In this document: piece after piece, positions 52,802-59,673 of the stretch | Numbering within the stretch: position 1 is the first letter of the stretch | Layout of the letters: every line of letters starts with the position of its first letter | Assembly (NCBI GenBank): GCA_046350635.1 | Contig: JAXLZY010000004.1 | Coordinates: 1 to 59,673 of the forward strand | Reading direction: 5' to 3' | Source: CAZMHJ01 sp046350635 | GTDB lineage: Bacteria > Patescibacteriota > Saccharimonadia > Saccharimonadales > CAIOMD01 | DNA length: 59,673 bases | The notes under the pieces: model-generated | What the model was told of the DNA's origin: nothing | Databases searched by the model: none | The model's input: the letters and a program-made list of their open reading frames with translations, nothing else | Made by a program: the position numbers and the translations under genes

Positions 52802-53173
52802 TTAGGCAGGTTGATCATAGAGCTGCGTGAGTACACGCTGCTTATAGAGGCGTACGGCATCACGAAAATTGCGTAGTTCGCTCGGACTTAAGGCTTGGTA
52901 ACCACGACCGTCTTGAATTTTTACAATCCCCGTTGGTCGAATATCATAGCGGGTATTGCGAACATGGTGCTGGCCAAGTTTGTCTGTCCATTCTTCGTGC
53001 CAGACCCAGGTGTGCTTATCTAAACAAAAGAATTCACGACGGTGGCCATTCGGCAAAGTGCCAAACATTGCACCACCAATCAGCGCTTCGCGGCGAATTA
53101 AATTACGATACGCTTCGTACTGCGTGTTCTGCTTGTTAGAAGCCTGGATTTTAGGAACGAATCGGCCAATCAT
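52802..53173 (-). CDS. Hypothetical protein, 123 residues
   Basis: No recognised family. It is basic and soluble, with a strand-rich middle (GAMFGTLPNGHRREFFCLDK, HTWVWHEEWTDKLGQH) and a C-terminal helix (SELRNFRDAVRLYKQRVLTQ). AAGGA precedes the ATG by nine bases. It lies 19 bases upstream of the cysteine desulfurase gene and 12 bases after another small gene, in a run of same-strand genes from tatD. Clean start, stop and spacing indicate a real gene. Confidence 0.65.
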   Translation of the reverse strand: MIGRFVPKIQASNKQNTQYEAYRNLIRREALIGGAMFGTLPNGHRREFFCLDKHTWVWHEEWTDKLGQHHVRNTRYDIRPTGIVKIQDGRGYQALSPSELRNFRDAVRLYKQRVLTQLYDQPA

Positions 53174-53185
53174 AGCAGGTAATCC

Positions 53186-53527
53186 TTACGCAGCCTCTCG
53201 CTGCGCGTCAATAAGCAATTGTTCGAAATTAACTGGTTGCGAAGCCGCGGCACTCACATCACGGCGCGCTTTGCCCATCATATCTATCACTTCAGCACCT
53301 TGGCCCAGCGTTGTCTCTGTTACGGGCTCAACAATCTGCGGCTCAGCCTGCAACAAATGATCAAATTGGTGCTTCATAGTACCAGCCTTTTCATCCACGA
53401 TATGAACAACTTCTGATTCAGTTTGGCTAATAATCTGAAGTGCATAATTGGTAAACGCAATAACATCGCTGATTCTTTCGTCAACGATTTCCGCCATGGT
53501 TCGGTGAATATTTGGATTAATTGGCAT
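53186..53527 (-). CDS. Hypothetical helical protein, 113 residues
   Basis: No recognised family. It is acidic and largely helical, without signal or membrane helix (MAEIVDERISDVIAFTNYAL, IISQTESEVVHIVDEKAGTM). Its Shine-Dalgarno GAGG is formed by the last codon and stop of tatD, 4 bases upstream, so it is coupled to tatD. Confidence 0.65.
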   Translation of the reverse strand: MPINPNIHRTMAEIVDERISDVIAFTNYALQIISQTESEVVHIVDEKAGTMKHQFDHLLQAEPQIVEPVTETTLGQGAEVIDMMGKARRDVSAAASQPVNFEQLLIDAQREAA

Positions 53528-53530
53528 AGG

Positions 53531-54292
53531 TTACCTCAGTTTGAACACCGTGTTAGCGTTCAGTGTGCTTGCGCGAGCTATTTGCTCGAGACTTTCGCCC
53601 CTAAGTTTGCTTAAAAACTCAGCTGTTAGCACAACATTTTTTGGCTCATTTACTTTACCACGTAATGGCGTCGGTGTCAAGAACGGCGCATCTGTTTCGA
53701 GCACTAATTTATCAAGCGGAACTGACTTTGCTGCCAATAGTTGATCTTGGTTCTTACTAAACGTCATAATTCCGTTTAAACCAATATATAAATTACGCTC
53801 GAGCGCTTCGTCTAACTCCTTAGTAGTGGCCGTAAAACTATGGACCACGCCACGGATTCCTTTATAGCTATCAAAAATAGGCCAAAAATCTTCGAATGCT
53901 TCGCGGATATGAAAAATCATGGGCAGATTGTGTTTAAGTGCTAGTTCTATCTGAAACCGCAAAGCCTGTTCCTGGTCTTCTTTAGCCGAATGATTATAAA
54001 AGTAATCGAGCCCACATTCGCCAACCGCAACAACTTTTGGGCTGCCGGCAAGAGCCGCAAGTGCATCGAACGCCTCTTGGCCTAACTTGGCATCGTGTGG
54101 ATGCAGGCCAATACTTGCCCAAACATGATCATTATTCTGTGCAAATGCAACCGCAACAGCACTATCTGCCTCGGATGTCCCTACGCAAATGAGCTTGGTC
54201 ACGCCCTGCGCTTTGGCATTCGCAATTGCCGTTTCGGCGCCAACTTTATAATCAGCCTCATGTATATGACAATGAGTGTCAACAAATTCCAT
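53531..54292 (-). CDS. tatD: TatD family metal-dependent hydrolase/DNase
   Basis: This 253-residue TIM-barrel enzyme is associated with DNA repair and 3'-5' exonuclease activity. Metal ligands: FVDTHCHIHEADY at the start, VGECGLDYFYNHS near 95, MIFHIREAFEDFWPI near 130, VVHSFTATTKELDEAL and LETDAPFLTPTPLRGK near 210. ATG 54292 is chosen over GTG 54316 because TACAAT sits nine bases upstream of it and the family starts at this Met. Confidence 0.94.
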   Translation of the reverse strand: MEFVDTHCHIHEADYKVGAETAIANAKAQGVTKLICVGTSEADSAVAVAFAQNNDHVWASIGLHPHDAKLGQEAFDALAALAGSPKVVAVGECGLDYFYNHSAKEDQEQALRFQIELALKHNLPMIFHIREAFEDFWPIFDSYKGIRGVVHSFTATTKELDEALERNLYIGLNGIMTFSKNQDQLLAAKSVPLDKLVLETDAPFLTPTPLRGKVNEPKNVVLTAEFLSKLRGESLEQIARASTLNANTVFKLR

Positions 54293-54333
54293 ACCTGGTA
54301 CATTGTAGTCCTTCACGTTAAAAAGTACAGACC

Positions 54334-54915
54334 TTAGCTGTACAGATTATGTCGTGGAATAAACAGCGCTATTGCGCGAGGTACCAAAGAACTAATTGGT
54401 TCGCCTGCCCTAATCTTAGACCTGATGAGCGTTGATGAAATACCGGCCACATCCTCTGGAATTTCAGCGCGAATATGGCGCGGATTTTTAAGCGGGTGTA
54501 CCTCGCCAATACGATCAACCACAATAGTATCGAGCGTTTCAGCTAATACATCTCCACCACGCCAGTTATAAATATCAGCAACCGAATCAGACCCAAATAC
54601 AAACGTAAAATTAATACGTGGATACGCAGTACGCAGTGCTTCATAAGTCCTAATTGTTTCGCTTGGAGCTCCTAGGGCCATTTCAAAATCCGTGATAACC
54701 AACTTGTGATCTACGTATGTAAACGAATCTTTGTACGCTATAAGCATTTCTAGTCGTGTTTCATCTGCAACTAAATCAGGTTTATCGGTTCGTTTTGCCG
54801 ATGGCATAATCCACACTTCATCGTATCCAGGTAATGCAAGACAGTGCTCGACAATAGCCGCATGGCCGTTATGGAACGGGTTAAAGCTACCTCCGTATAC
54901 AATGACTTGTTTCAT
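54334..54915 (-). CDS. nadD: Nicotinate-nucleotide adenylyltransferase
   Basis: NadD joins nicotinate mononucleotide and ATP to give deamido-NAD. The 193 residues show the nucleotidyltransferase motif YGGSFNPFHNGHAAIVEH at the start, WIMPSAKRTDKPDL near 35, FVFGSDSVADIYNW near 105, and the end motif GISSTLIRSKIRAGEPISSL. AAAGGG lies seven bases before ATG 54915. It is divergent from nadE across a 100-base region with two NrtR-like operators, each covering one -35 box. Confidence 0.94.
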   Translation of the reverse strand: MKQVIVYGGSFNPFHNGHAAIVEHCLALPGYDEVWIMPSAKRTDKPDLVADETRLEMLIAYKDSFTYVDHKLVITDFEMALGAPSETIRTYEALRTAYPRINFTFVFGSDSVADIYNWRGGDVLAETLDTIVVDRIGEVHPLKNPRHIRAEIPEDVAGISSTLIRSKIRAGEPISSLVPRAIALFIPRHNLYS

Positions 54916-55015
54916 AGTTGTACCCTTTCTATTAGTGTAGTATTGACACTATCTACTTTGTAGTATACACTGAAGATAGTTAATGTCAATAATACACTTA
55001 GTAAGGATTACTGCT
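54916..55015. promoter_or_regulatory. Divergent nadD/nadE promoters with paired NrtR-like operators
   Basis: Plus strand: TTGACA (54943-54948), 17 bases, TACACT (54966-54971) drives nadE. Minus strand: TTGACA (54984-54989), 16 bases, TATACT (54962-54967) drives nadD. Operator 1 (54932-54952) reads TTAGTGT-N7-ACACTAT and covers the nadE -35; operator 2 (54980-55000) reads TTAATGT-N7-ACACTTA and covers the nadD -35. Their starts are exactly 48 bases apart. The same pair occurs before pncA. The assignment to NrtR rests on the adjacent nrtR gene and the family's known NAD regulons. Confidence 0.8.
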
Positions 55016-56923
55016 ATGAAATCATTCGACCCAACAACCTCATATATGCGCATCGCAACTGGAACGCCAGAAGTTAAGATTGGCGATGTGCCTTTTAATA
55101 CCGCACAACTACTCACCCTCTATAAAGAGGCCGTCGATAACGATGTTAGTCTTATTACCTTCCCTGAGCTGAGTATTACGAGCTATAGCCTTGGCGATAC
55201 CGTCCGTCAGCACGCCCTTTTGCGCCAAGCTACTGACGCACTACTTGAGCTAGCAGCTGCTACCACCAATATGCCTACTGCAATGGTTGTAGGACTACCC
55301 TTTAGGTACGATAATCGGCTTTATAACTGCGCCGCTTTTTTAGCTGACGGCGAAATTAAAGGTTTAGTGACAAAAAGCAACCTCCCAAATTACGGTGAAT
55401 TTTATGAGCAACGCTGGTACCAACCGTTTATCGGAACCACAACAACAATAATTAATGACACCCCTGTTCCCTTTGGCCAACACTTATTATTCGAGATTGA
55501 TGGCATCAAAGTTGGTGTCGAAATTTGCGAAGATTTGTGGGTGTCTAATCAACCATCACGAGCTCTGACCGAAACTGGGGCACTCATTATTGTTAACCCA
55601 TCAGCTTCGCCCGAACTTGTCGGCAAGGCTCAGTATCGAACCGAGTTAGTCCGGATGACATCAGCTGTCGAACGTTGTGTTTATGTGTATGCTGGGGCTG
55701 ATTGGACCGAATCTACAACAGATATAGTCATGGGCGGGCATGCTTTAATCGCCGAAAATGGCTCAACTATCGCCGAACGCGCGCCGTTTACAAAGAACAA
55801 TCGTTTAATGGTGGTCGATATCGATTTTGCGCATTTGCTTCACGACCGCATACAAGATACCACTCGACAACAACCGGCAACTGCATGCACGGTTGTAGGA
55901 ACAAATATTAAGCGACAGCAGACAACAATTGACCGTACATATCCTAAAAGTTATTTTTTACCCGCCCACGAAACTCCTGATCAAGCGACTGCAAGGCTTT
56001 CAGATATATTTGCGATTCAAGCTCATGGTCTTGCACGACGAATACAAGCCAGTAAGAGTGCCCACGTCGTGCTTGGGCTATCTGGTGGGCTCGATTCAAC
56101 ACTTGCCCTATTGGTTGCCCTAAAGGCAGCTGAAATACTTGATAAAGAGCCTGTTGATTTTATTCATGCCCTGACTATGCCCGGGCCAGCCAGTAGTAAG
56201 AAAACTCAGAATCATGCGGTTGAGCTGGCAAATATACTCGGTGTTACATCAAAGCAAATTCCTATTAGCGGGCTCGTTGCCGCCCAATTAGAGGCATTAG
56301 AACATGCGGGCGAGCAAGATATTACGTACGAAAATGTTCAGGCGCGTACCCGCACGAACATTCTTTTTAACTATGCAAATAAAGTTGGAGGTCTCGTTCT
56401 TGGTACGGGCGATTTAAGCGAACTTGTCCTTGGCTGGTGTACGTTTGGTGGCGATCACTTAAGTAGCTATAACGTCAACGCTTCTATACCTAAGACACTC
56501 GTGCGAAATATCGTTAGCTATGTGGCGACTACGCCTCAATTCGTACATGCCAAAGTGGTACTAAAAGCTATTGTCGCAACGCCAATTTCACCCGAACTTA
56601 CATCTAAAAAACCGGGAGAAATTAGTCAATCTACCGAAGACCTTATTGGGCCATACATTGTGCATGATTTTATCTTGTATCACGTGCTTCGTTTTGGTGA
56701 TGAGCCAAACAAGATTAATGCAATCGCAGAAACAGTATTTGCTGACGAGTTCCAGCCCGAGGCTCTCGAGCAGTGGATGTCAATCTTCTTTACCAGGTTT
56801 GCTGCTAGTCAGTTCAAACGCTCAGTCATGCCGGATGGCCCAAAGGTGGGTAGTGTTGCCGTCAGCCCACGTGGTGATTGGCGTATGCCTTCTGATATGC
56901 CAAACGCCTTATGGAACAACTAG
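55016..56923 (+). CDS. nadE: Glutamine-dependent NAD+ synthase
   Basis: NadE amidates deamido-NAD. The protein has 635 residues: an N-terminal nitrilase-type glutaminase (catalytic Glu in TFPELSITSYSLGD, Lys in VTKSNLPNYGEFYE, Cys in GVEICEDLWV) and a C-terminal synthetase with the PP-loop VLGLSGGLDSTLALL near 360, then ENVQARTRTNILFNYANKVG and LVLGTGDLSELVLGWCTFGG. ATG 55016 is preferred to 54983 because AAGGA lies eight bases before it and 54983 would fall within operator 2. It is the only NAD synthase seen and completes salvage. Confidence 0.96.
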   Translation: MKSFDPTTSYMRIATGTPEVKIGDVPFNTAQLLTLYKEAVDNDVSLITFPELSITSYSLGDTVRQHALLRQATDALLELAAATTNMPTAMVVGLPFRYDNRLYNCAAFLADGEIKGLVTKSNLPNYGEFYEQRWYQPFIGTTTTIINDTPVPFGQHLLFEIDGIKVGVEICEDLWVSNQPSRALTETGALIIVNPSASPELVGKAQYRTELVRMTSAVERCVYVYAGADWTESTTDIVMGGHALIAENGSTIAERAPFTKNNRLMVVDIDFAHLLHDRIQDTTRQQPATACTVVGTNIKRQQTTIDRTYPKSYFLPAHETPDQATARLSDIFAIQAHGLARRIQASKSAHVVLGLSGGLDSTLALLVALKAAEILDKEPVDFIHALTMPGPASSKKTQNHAVELANILGVTSKQIPISGLVAAQLEALEHAGEQDITYENVQARTRTNILFNYANKVGGLVLGTGDLSELVLGWCTFGGDHLSSYNVNASIPKTLVRNIVSYVATTPQFVHAKVVLKAIVATPISPELTSKKPGEISQSTEDLIGPYIVHDFILYHVLRFGDEPNKINAIAETVFADEFQPEALEQWMSIFFTRFAASQFKRSVMPDGPKVGSVAVSPRGDWRMPSDMPNALWNN

Positions 56924-56942
56924 GGTGTTTGGCGTACAATAA
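56922..56942 (+). promoter_or_regulatory. Possible weak NrtR operator over the nrtR -10 box
   Basis: AGGGTGT-N7-ACAATAA matches 10 of 14 operator positions with the right spacing and overlaps TACAAT (56935-56940), the -10 box seven bases before nrtR. It would allow autoregulation. The match is weaker than the other four and may be chance. Confidence 0.3.
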
Positions 56943-56947
56943 GTCGT

Positions 56948-57619
56948 ATGAGCACGTATATCCCCCCGATAGTAACGGTTGATGGTGTTATTTTTCAGAT
57001 ACTTAATAATCAGTTATCAGTCTTACTCATTAGACGAACAAACCAGCCCTTTAAAGGACAGCTAGCCTTGCCCGGTGGTTACAATGGCGCTGGCCAAACT
57101 ACTCGAGAGTGCCTAGCGAGCGTGCTTGAAAAAAAGGCTGGTGTTATGGGTAGTCAACTAAAACTTATTGAACAACTCTATACCTTTGACACGGTTGCGC
57201 GTGACCCGCGGGGCCATGCCGTTAGTGTGACGTATATGGGACTTGGCAAAGATATCGTGCCATCAGCCAGCGACTCAACTCAGCAACCAGAATTTTATCC
57301 TGTTGATGATTTACCAGAGCTCGCGTACGACCACGCCGATATCATTCGGTATGCACGCGAGCGATTAGCCGCAAAAATTACCTATACGAATGCCGTATTC
57401 GCTCTGCTCGACCCCCTATTTACACTTACCCAGCTTCAATCAACATATGAAGCAATATTTGGGCGAGAGCTTGATAAGCGCAATTTTAGAAAGAAGTTTT
57501 TAAGCCTTGATCTTATTCGCGAAACCGACGAATACTTGCGTGAAGGTGCGCACCGCCCGGCTAGGTTATTTGCCTTTAAGCAGCGTGATTTAGAAGTACT
57601 TTCGCGAAGCTTCGATTAA
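56948..57619 (+). CDS. nrtR: NrtR-type transcriptional regulator of NAD metabolism (Nudix domain plus winged helix)
   Basis: The 223 residues have a Nudix-like domain (1-140: VDGVIFQILNNQLSVLLIRR, PFKGQLALPGGYNGAGQTTR) and a C-terminal winged helix (about 150-223: LDPLFTLTQLQSTYEAIFGR, KRNFRKKFLSLDLIRETDEY). The Nudix box is degenerate: ECLASVLEKKAG has no E-E-x-G pair, as expected of NrtR proteins that sense ADP-ribose or related nucleotides rather than hydrolyse them. It lies between nadE and pncA, and matching palindromes sit at both controlled promoters. TACAAT seven bases before ATG 56948 means a leaderless mRNA. Confidence 0.88.
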   Translation: MSTYIPPIVTVDGVIFQILNNQLSVLLIRRTNQPFKGQLALPGGYNGAGQTTRECLASVLEKKAGVMGSQLKLIEQLYTFDTVARDPRGHAVSVTYMGLGKDIVPSASDSTQQPEFYPVDDLPELAYDHADIIRYARERLAAKITYTNAVFALLDPLFTLTQLQSTYEAIFGRELDKRNFRKKFLSLDLIRETDEYLREGAHRPARLFAFKQRDLEVLSRSFD

Positions 57620-57639
57620 GTTAACCCATTGTACATATA

Positions 57640-57725
57640 TTAGTGTTGACTTTACACTAAGTAAGTAGTATCATCTGTTATAGATAGATAGTGTTTTATC
57701 TACAATAACTAGAAAGGTGATATAT
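57640..57725 (+). promoter_or_regulatory. pncA promoter with paired NrtR-like operators
   Basis: TTGACT (57646-57651), 17 bases, TATCAT (57669-57674). Operator 3 (57640-57660) is a perfect palindrome TTAGTGT-N7-ACACTAA over the -35. Operator 4 (57688-57708) ATAGTGT-N7-ACAATAA lies downstream of the -10. They are 48 bases apart, as at nadD/nadE, and the distance from the first operator to the ATG is 86 against 84 bases. AAAGGTG is the Shine-Dalgarno. Confidence 0.8.
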
Positions 57726-58331
57726 ATGACACACAGCAAAGAAGTAGGCTACGTCACCATTGGCGTAGATATTCAAAATGATTTCTGCCCTGGAGGTTCA
57801 TTAGCGGTTCCAGCCGGAGACGAAGTTATTGCCCCATTTAACGCAGTTGCAAACGAAACACGAGAGCGTGGTGGCAAAGTTGTATTTACCCGCGACTGGC
57901 ACCCCACTGCTACAACTCACTTCGACGACTGGCCTGTGCACTGTGTACAAGACACCTATGGGGCCGCCTTTCACCCTGACCTCAAGGTTGATGACACGGA
58001 TATCATCATCAGTAAAGGGATGGGCGAAACCGAAAACGCCTATTCTGGATTTGATGGTGTTGATGCGCATGGCATCACGCTCGAAGATATTCTTGAAACC
58101 GAGCTCGCACACCACGACAAAATAATCGTTCAAATTGGCGGATTAGCAACCGATTACTGTGTTAAAGCAACAGTGCTAGACGCCCTGCAATTTAAAGCAC
58201 GAAGCCAAAAAGAAGTTGGCGTTATTGCCCTTTTGGGCGCTATGAAAGCTGTAAACATAAACCCTAATGATGAACACGAAGCACTCGAAGTAATGCGCCG
58301 AGCTGGGGCTGAGTTTAAAGAAGTGAGGTAA
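57726..58331 (+). CDS. pncA: Nicotinamidase
   Basis: PncA hydrolyses nicotinamide to nicotinate. The 201 residues show the catalytic triad Asp in IGVDIQNDFCPGGSL, Lys in IIISKGMGETENAYS and Cys in GGLATDYCVKATVLDAL, plus the metal site TRDWHPTATTHFDDWP. ATG 57726 is chosen over GTG 57717, which lies within the Shine-Dalgarno. pncB follows by 4 bases. Confidence 0.96.
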   Translation: MTHSKEVGYVTIGVDIQNDFCPGGSLAVPAGDEVIAPFNAVANETRERGGKVVFTRDWHPTATTHFDDWPVHCVQDTYGAAFHPDLKVDDTDIIISKGMGETENAYSGFDGVDAHGITLEDILETELAHHDKIIVQIGGLATDYCVKATVLDALQFKARSQKEVGVIALLGAMKAVNINPNDEHEALEVMRRAGAEFKEVR

Positions 58332-58335
58332 TGCT

Positions 58336-59556
58336 ATGAACTCTGTAGAATCTGGCCCTTACAAGCAACAGCTCATAGACGGACTCGACTTTTATAAAAC
58401 CACGATGAGTCAAGTTGCTTACGAAACAGAACCCGAGGCAAACGTTACGTTTCAGCTTAAAAACCGTAGCCATGAATCGCTCTTTGCATATATTGACCAG
58501 TCCGTTTTGCAAACGCGGCTTGATACAATTGCCGAGCGTGGTTTTGATGACGAAGAACTTGCCTATCTAGGGTCACTTTCGCTCGATGACAAGCCACTTT
58601 TTAGCGAAAACTATATCGACTACTTGCGGAGTCATCAGTTACCTCCTATTAGTGTCGATGTAACTGATTTTTCGGTTGATATACACGTTCAATCTACGGG
58701 TGACTGGCCTATGGTTACATTTTGGGAAACGGTTACTATGGCCGAAATTAATGAGCTCTACTTTGAAACCAAAATAGCCCGACAAGGTTTAGATATCACA
58801 GCACTGTATGACGAAGGCGATGAACGACTGAGCCAAAAGATTGCACTATTGCAGCAATACCCAGGAATTAAAATTGCCGATTTTGGCACCCGCCGACATT
58901 TTTCATATCGCTGGCAAAAATATGTCGTAGAGCGGCTGGCTAAAGAGTTGCCAGGTCAATTTATGGGTACCTCTAATGTGGGCTTATCAAAGCAACTTGG
59001 CGTGCGCCCCGTTGGGACCTTTGCGCATGAAATGCCAATGGTATATGCCGCCCTTGCTGAAAAACACGGTGATACCGTTCGTAACTCACATGGTGCTATG
59101 CTCGATGATTGGTATAGCCGTTATGGCTCCGCCCTTTCAATCGCGCTTACCGACACGTTTGGCAGTGATTTCTTTTTTGCAGACTTTGGGGGTGAACGGG
59201 CAGCAGCATGGCGAGGTATGCGACACGATTCGGGCGACCCGATAGCATTTGGCGAAAAAGCTATATCGTTTTATAACGAGCACGGCATTGACCCTACTAC
59301 GAAAACAATTGTTTTTAGCGATGGTCTAACAATAGAAGACATCGTAAAACTCTATAGTCATTTTGAAGGTCGTATACAGACCGTCTTTGGTTGGGGAACA
59401 AGCCTTACGAATGATCTTGGCTTGCCTGCCCTAAACATCGTCATGAAAGCAACAATGGTTGATGGTACCCCAACCGTTAAATTAAGTGATGTGAGCGATA
59501 AGCACACTGGTGATGATGCAAGTGTCGAAAGGTATATCCATGAATTTGCTGCATGA
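58336..59556 (+). CDS. pncB: Nicotinate phosphoribosyltransferase
   Basis: PncB makes nicotinate mononucleotide from nicotinate and PRPP. This 406-residue protein has LIDGLDFYKTTMSQVAYET at the start, IADFGTRRHFSYRWQKY near 180, the phosphorylated His in RPVGTFAHEMPMVYAAL near 230, and FADFGGERAAAWRGMRHDSG and IVFSDGLTIEDIVKL for phosphate binding. GAGG lies nine bases before the ATG. It is in an operon with pncA and overlaps the next gene by 17 bases. Confidence 0.96.
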   Translation: MNSVESGPYKQQLIDGLDFYKTTMSQVAYETEPEANVTFQLKNRSHESLFAYIDQSVLQTRLDTIAERGFDDEELAYLGSLSLDDKPLFSENYIDYLRSHQLPPISVDVTDFSVDIHVQSTGDWPMVTFWETVTMAEINELYFETKIARQGLDITALYDEGDERLSQKIALLQQYPGIKIADFGTRRHFSYRWQKYVVERLAKELPGQFMGTSNVGLSKQLGVRPVGTFAHEMPMVYAALAEKHGDTVRNSHGAMLDDWYSRYGSALSIALTDTFGSDFFFADFGGERAAAWRGMRHDSGDPIAFGEKAISFYNEHGIDPTTKTIVFSDGLTIEDIVKLYSHFEGRIQTVFGWGTSLTNDLGLPALNIVMKATMVDGTPTVKLSDVSDKHTGDDASVERYIHEFAA

Positions 59557-59673
59557 ATTACCGCCAACAATGCCCGAACACTATGTTGATCCACCCAAAG
59601 AAGCCTTACTCGATGTTTACGCAGCCGTTTTGGCCGAACGGCACTATCCAGACTATCCGACTCAAAAGGACAG
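59540..59673 (+). CDS. Start of an unidentified gene of the NAD operon (cut by the window edge)
   Basis: ATG 59540 lies 17 bases inside pncB and the frame is open for 44 codons to the edge (MNLLHELPPTMPEHYVDPPK, then EALLDVYAAVLAERHYPDYP). No domain can be named from this. As third gene of the pncA operon it should belong to NAD or phosphoribosyl metabolism. ATG 59553 in another frame is less likely. Confidence 0.5.
   Translation, partial: MNLLHELPPTMPEHYVDPPKEALLDVYAAVLAERHYPDYPTQKD

Noticed and set aside
1..59673. Alternative genetic code (TGA as glycine)
   Set aside because: TGA ends intact genes at expected positions, for example pncB and the ftsA-like gene, so the standard bacterial code applies.

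Overview
The window reads as one chromosomal segment of an ultra-small, host-dependent bacterium of the Patescibacteria/CPR, most likely Candidatus Saccharibacteria (TM7). This placement is inferred from gene content. Supporting points are the overlapping short operons, an alanyl-tRNA synthetase without its C-terminal part, NAD salvage rather than synthesis, no amino-acid or lipid biosynthesis genes, many exported proteins of unknown family, and TGA used as a normal stop (against the code-25 lineages). No IS element, prophage, rRNA or CRISPR array was seen.

Layout. 1-2.1 kb: 3' part of an FAD-linked oxidase, a tRNA-Leu(CAG), and a gene-free stretch with three truncated tRNA-Leu heads, two joined to a shared structured element. 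2.1-8.1 kb (minus): peptide-binding protein, SecG, YvlD-like protein, Xaa-Pro peptidase, UvrC, TrhO. 8.2-10.7 kb (plus): ABC exporter and DedA protein. 10.7-16.4 kb (minus): a tight four-gene envelope operon with two paralogous membrane-anchored proteins, a coiled-coil protein and a 903-residue two-domain peptidoglycan hydrolase, behind a leader with a terminator-like hairpin. 16.6-20.3 kb: UvrA and a hypothetical protein. 20.6-24.1 kb: a stretch in which five neighbouring genes on both strands are broken by frameshifts; one is clearly exonuclease I (SbcB). This looks more like poor consensus sequence than real decay. 24.4-33.9 kb (minus): photolyase, ObgE, FemAB-type ligase, LysM-CHAP hydrolase with a structured leader, MltG, RuvX, a baseplate-J-like membrane protein and an FtsA-like ATPase. 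33.9-37.8 kb: unknown gene, AlaS, MnmA. 37.8-45.7 kb: a surface-protein cluster with a DUF916-like protein, four exported proteins sharing a C-terminal domain, a PKD-like protein and a beta-stalk adhesin-like protein. 45.7-51.6 kb: ATP synthase genes for b, delta, alpha, gamma, beta and epsilon, without a or c; a 279-residue protein with a c-subunit-like hairpin stands in their place. 51.6-54.9 kb: cysteine desulfurase, two unknown small genes, TatD, NadD. 55-59.7 kb (plus): NadE, NrtR, PncA, PncB and the start of another gene.

How it fits together. The right end is a complete nicotinamide-to-NAD salvage route (PncA, PncB, NadD, NadE) with its probable repressor NrtR. Matching palindromes (TTAGTGT-N7-ACACTAA) occur in pairs exactly 48 bp apart at both the nadD/nadE and pncA promoters. 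Cysteine desulfurase and MnmA can together make 2-thiouridine in tRNA. Many genes serve the cell surface. At least fourteen genes that begin a transcription unit have a -10 box 6-11 bases before the start codon, so leaderless mRNA appears to be the default, and strong Shine-Dalgarno sequences are found mainly on internal genes and the surface and NAD genes.
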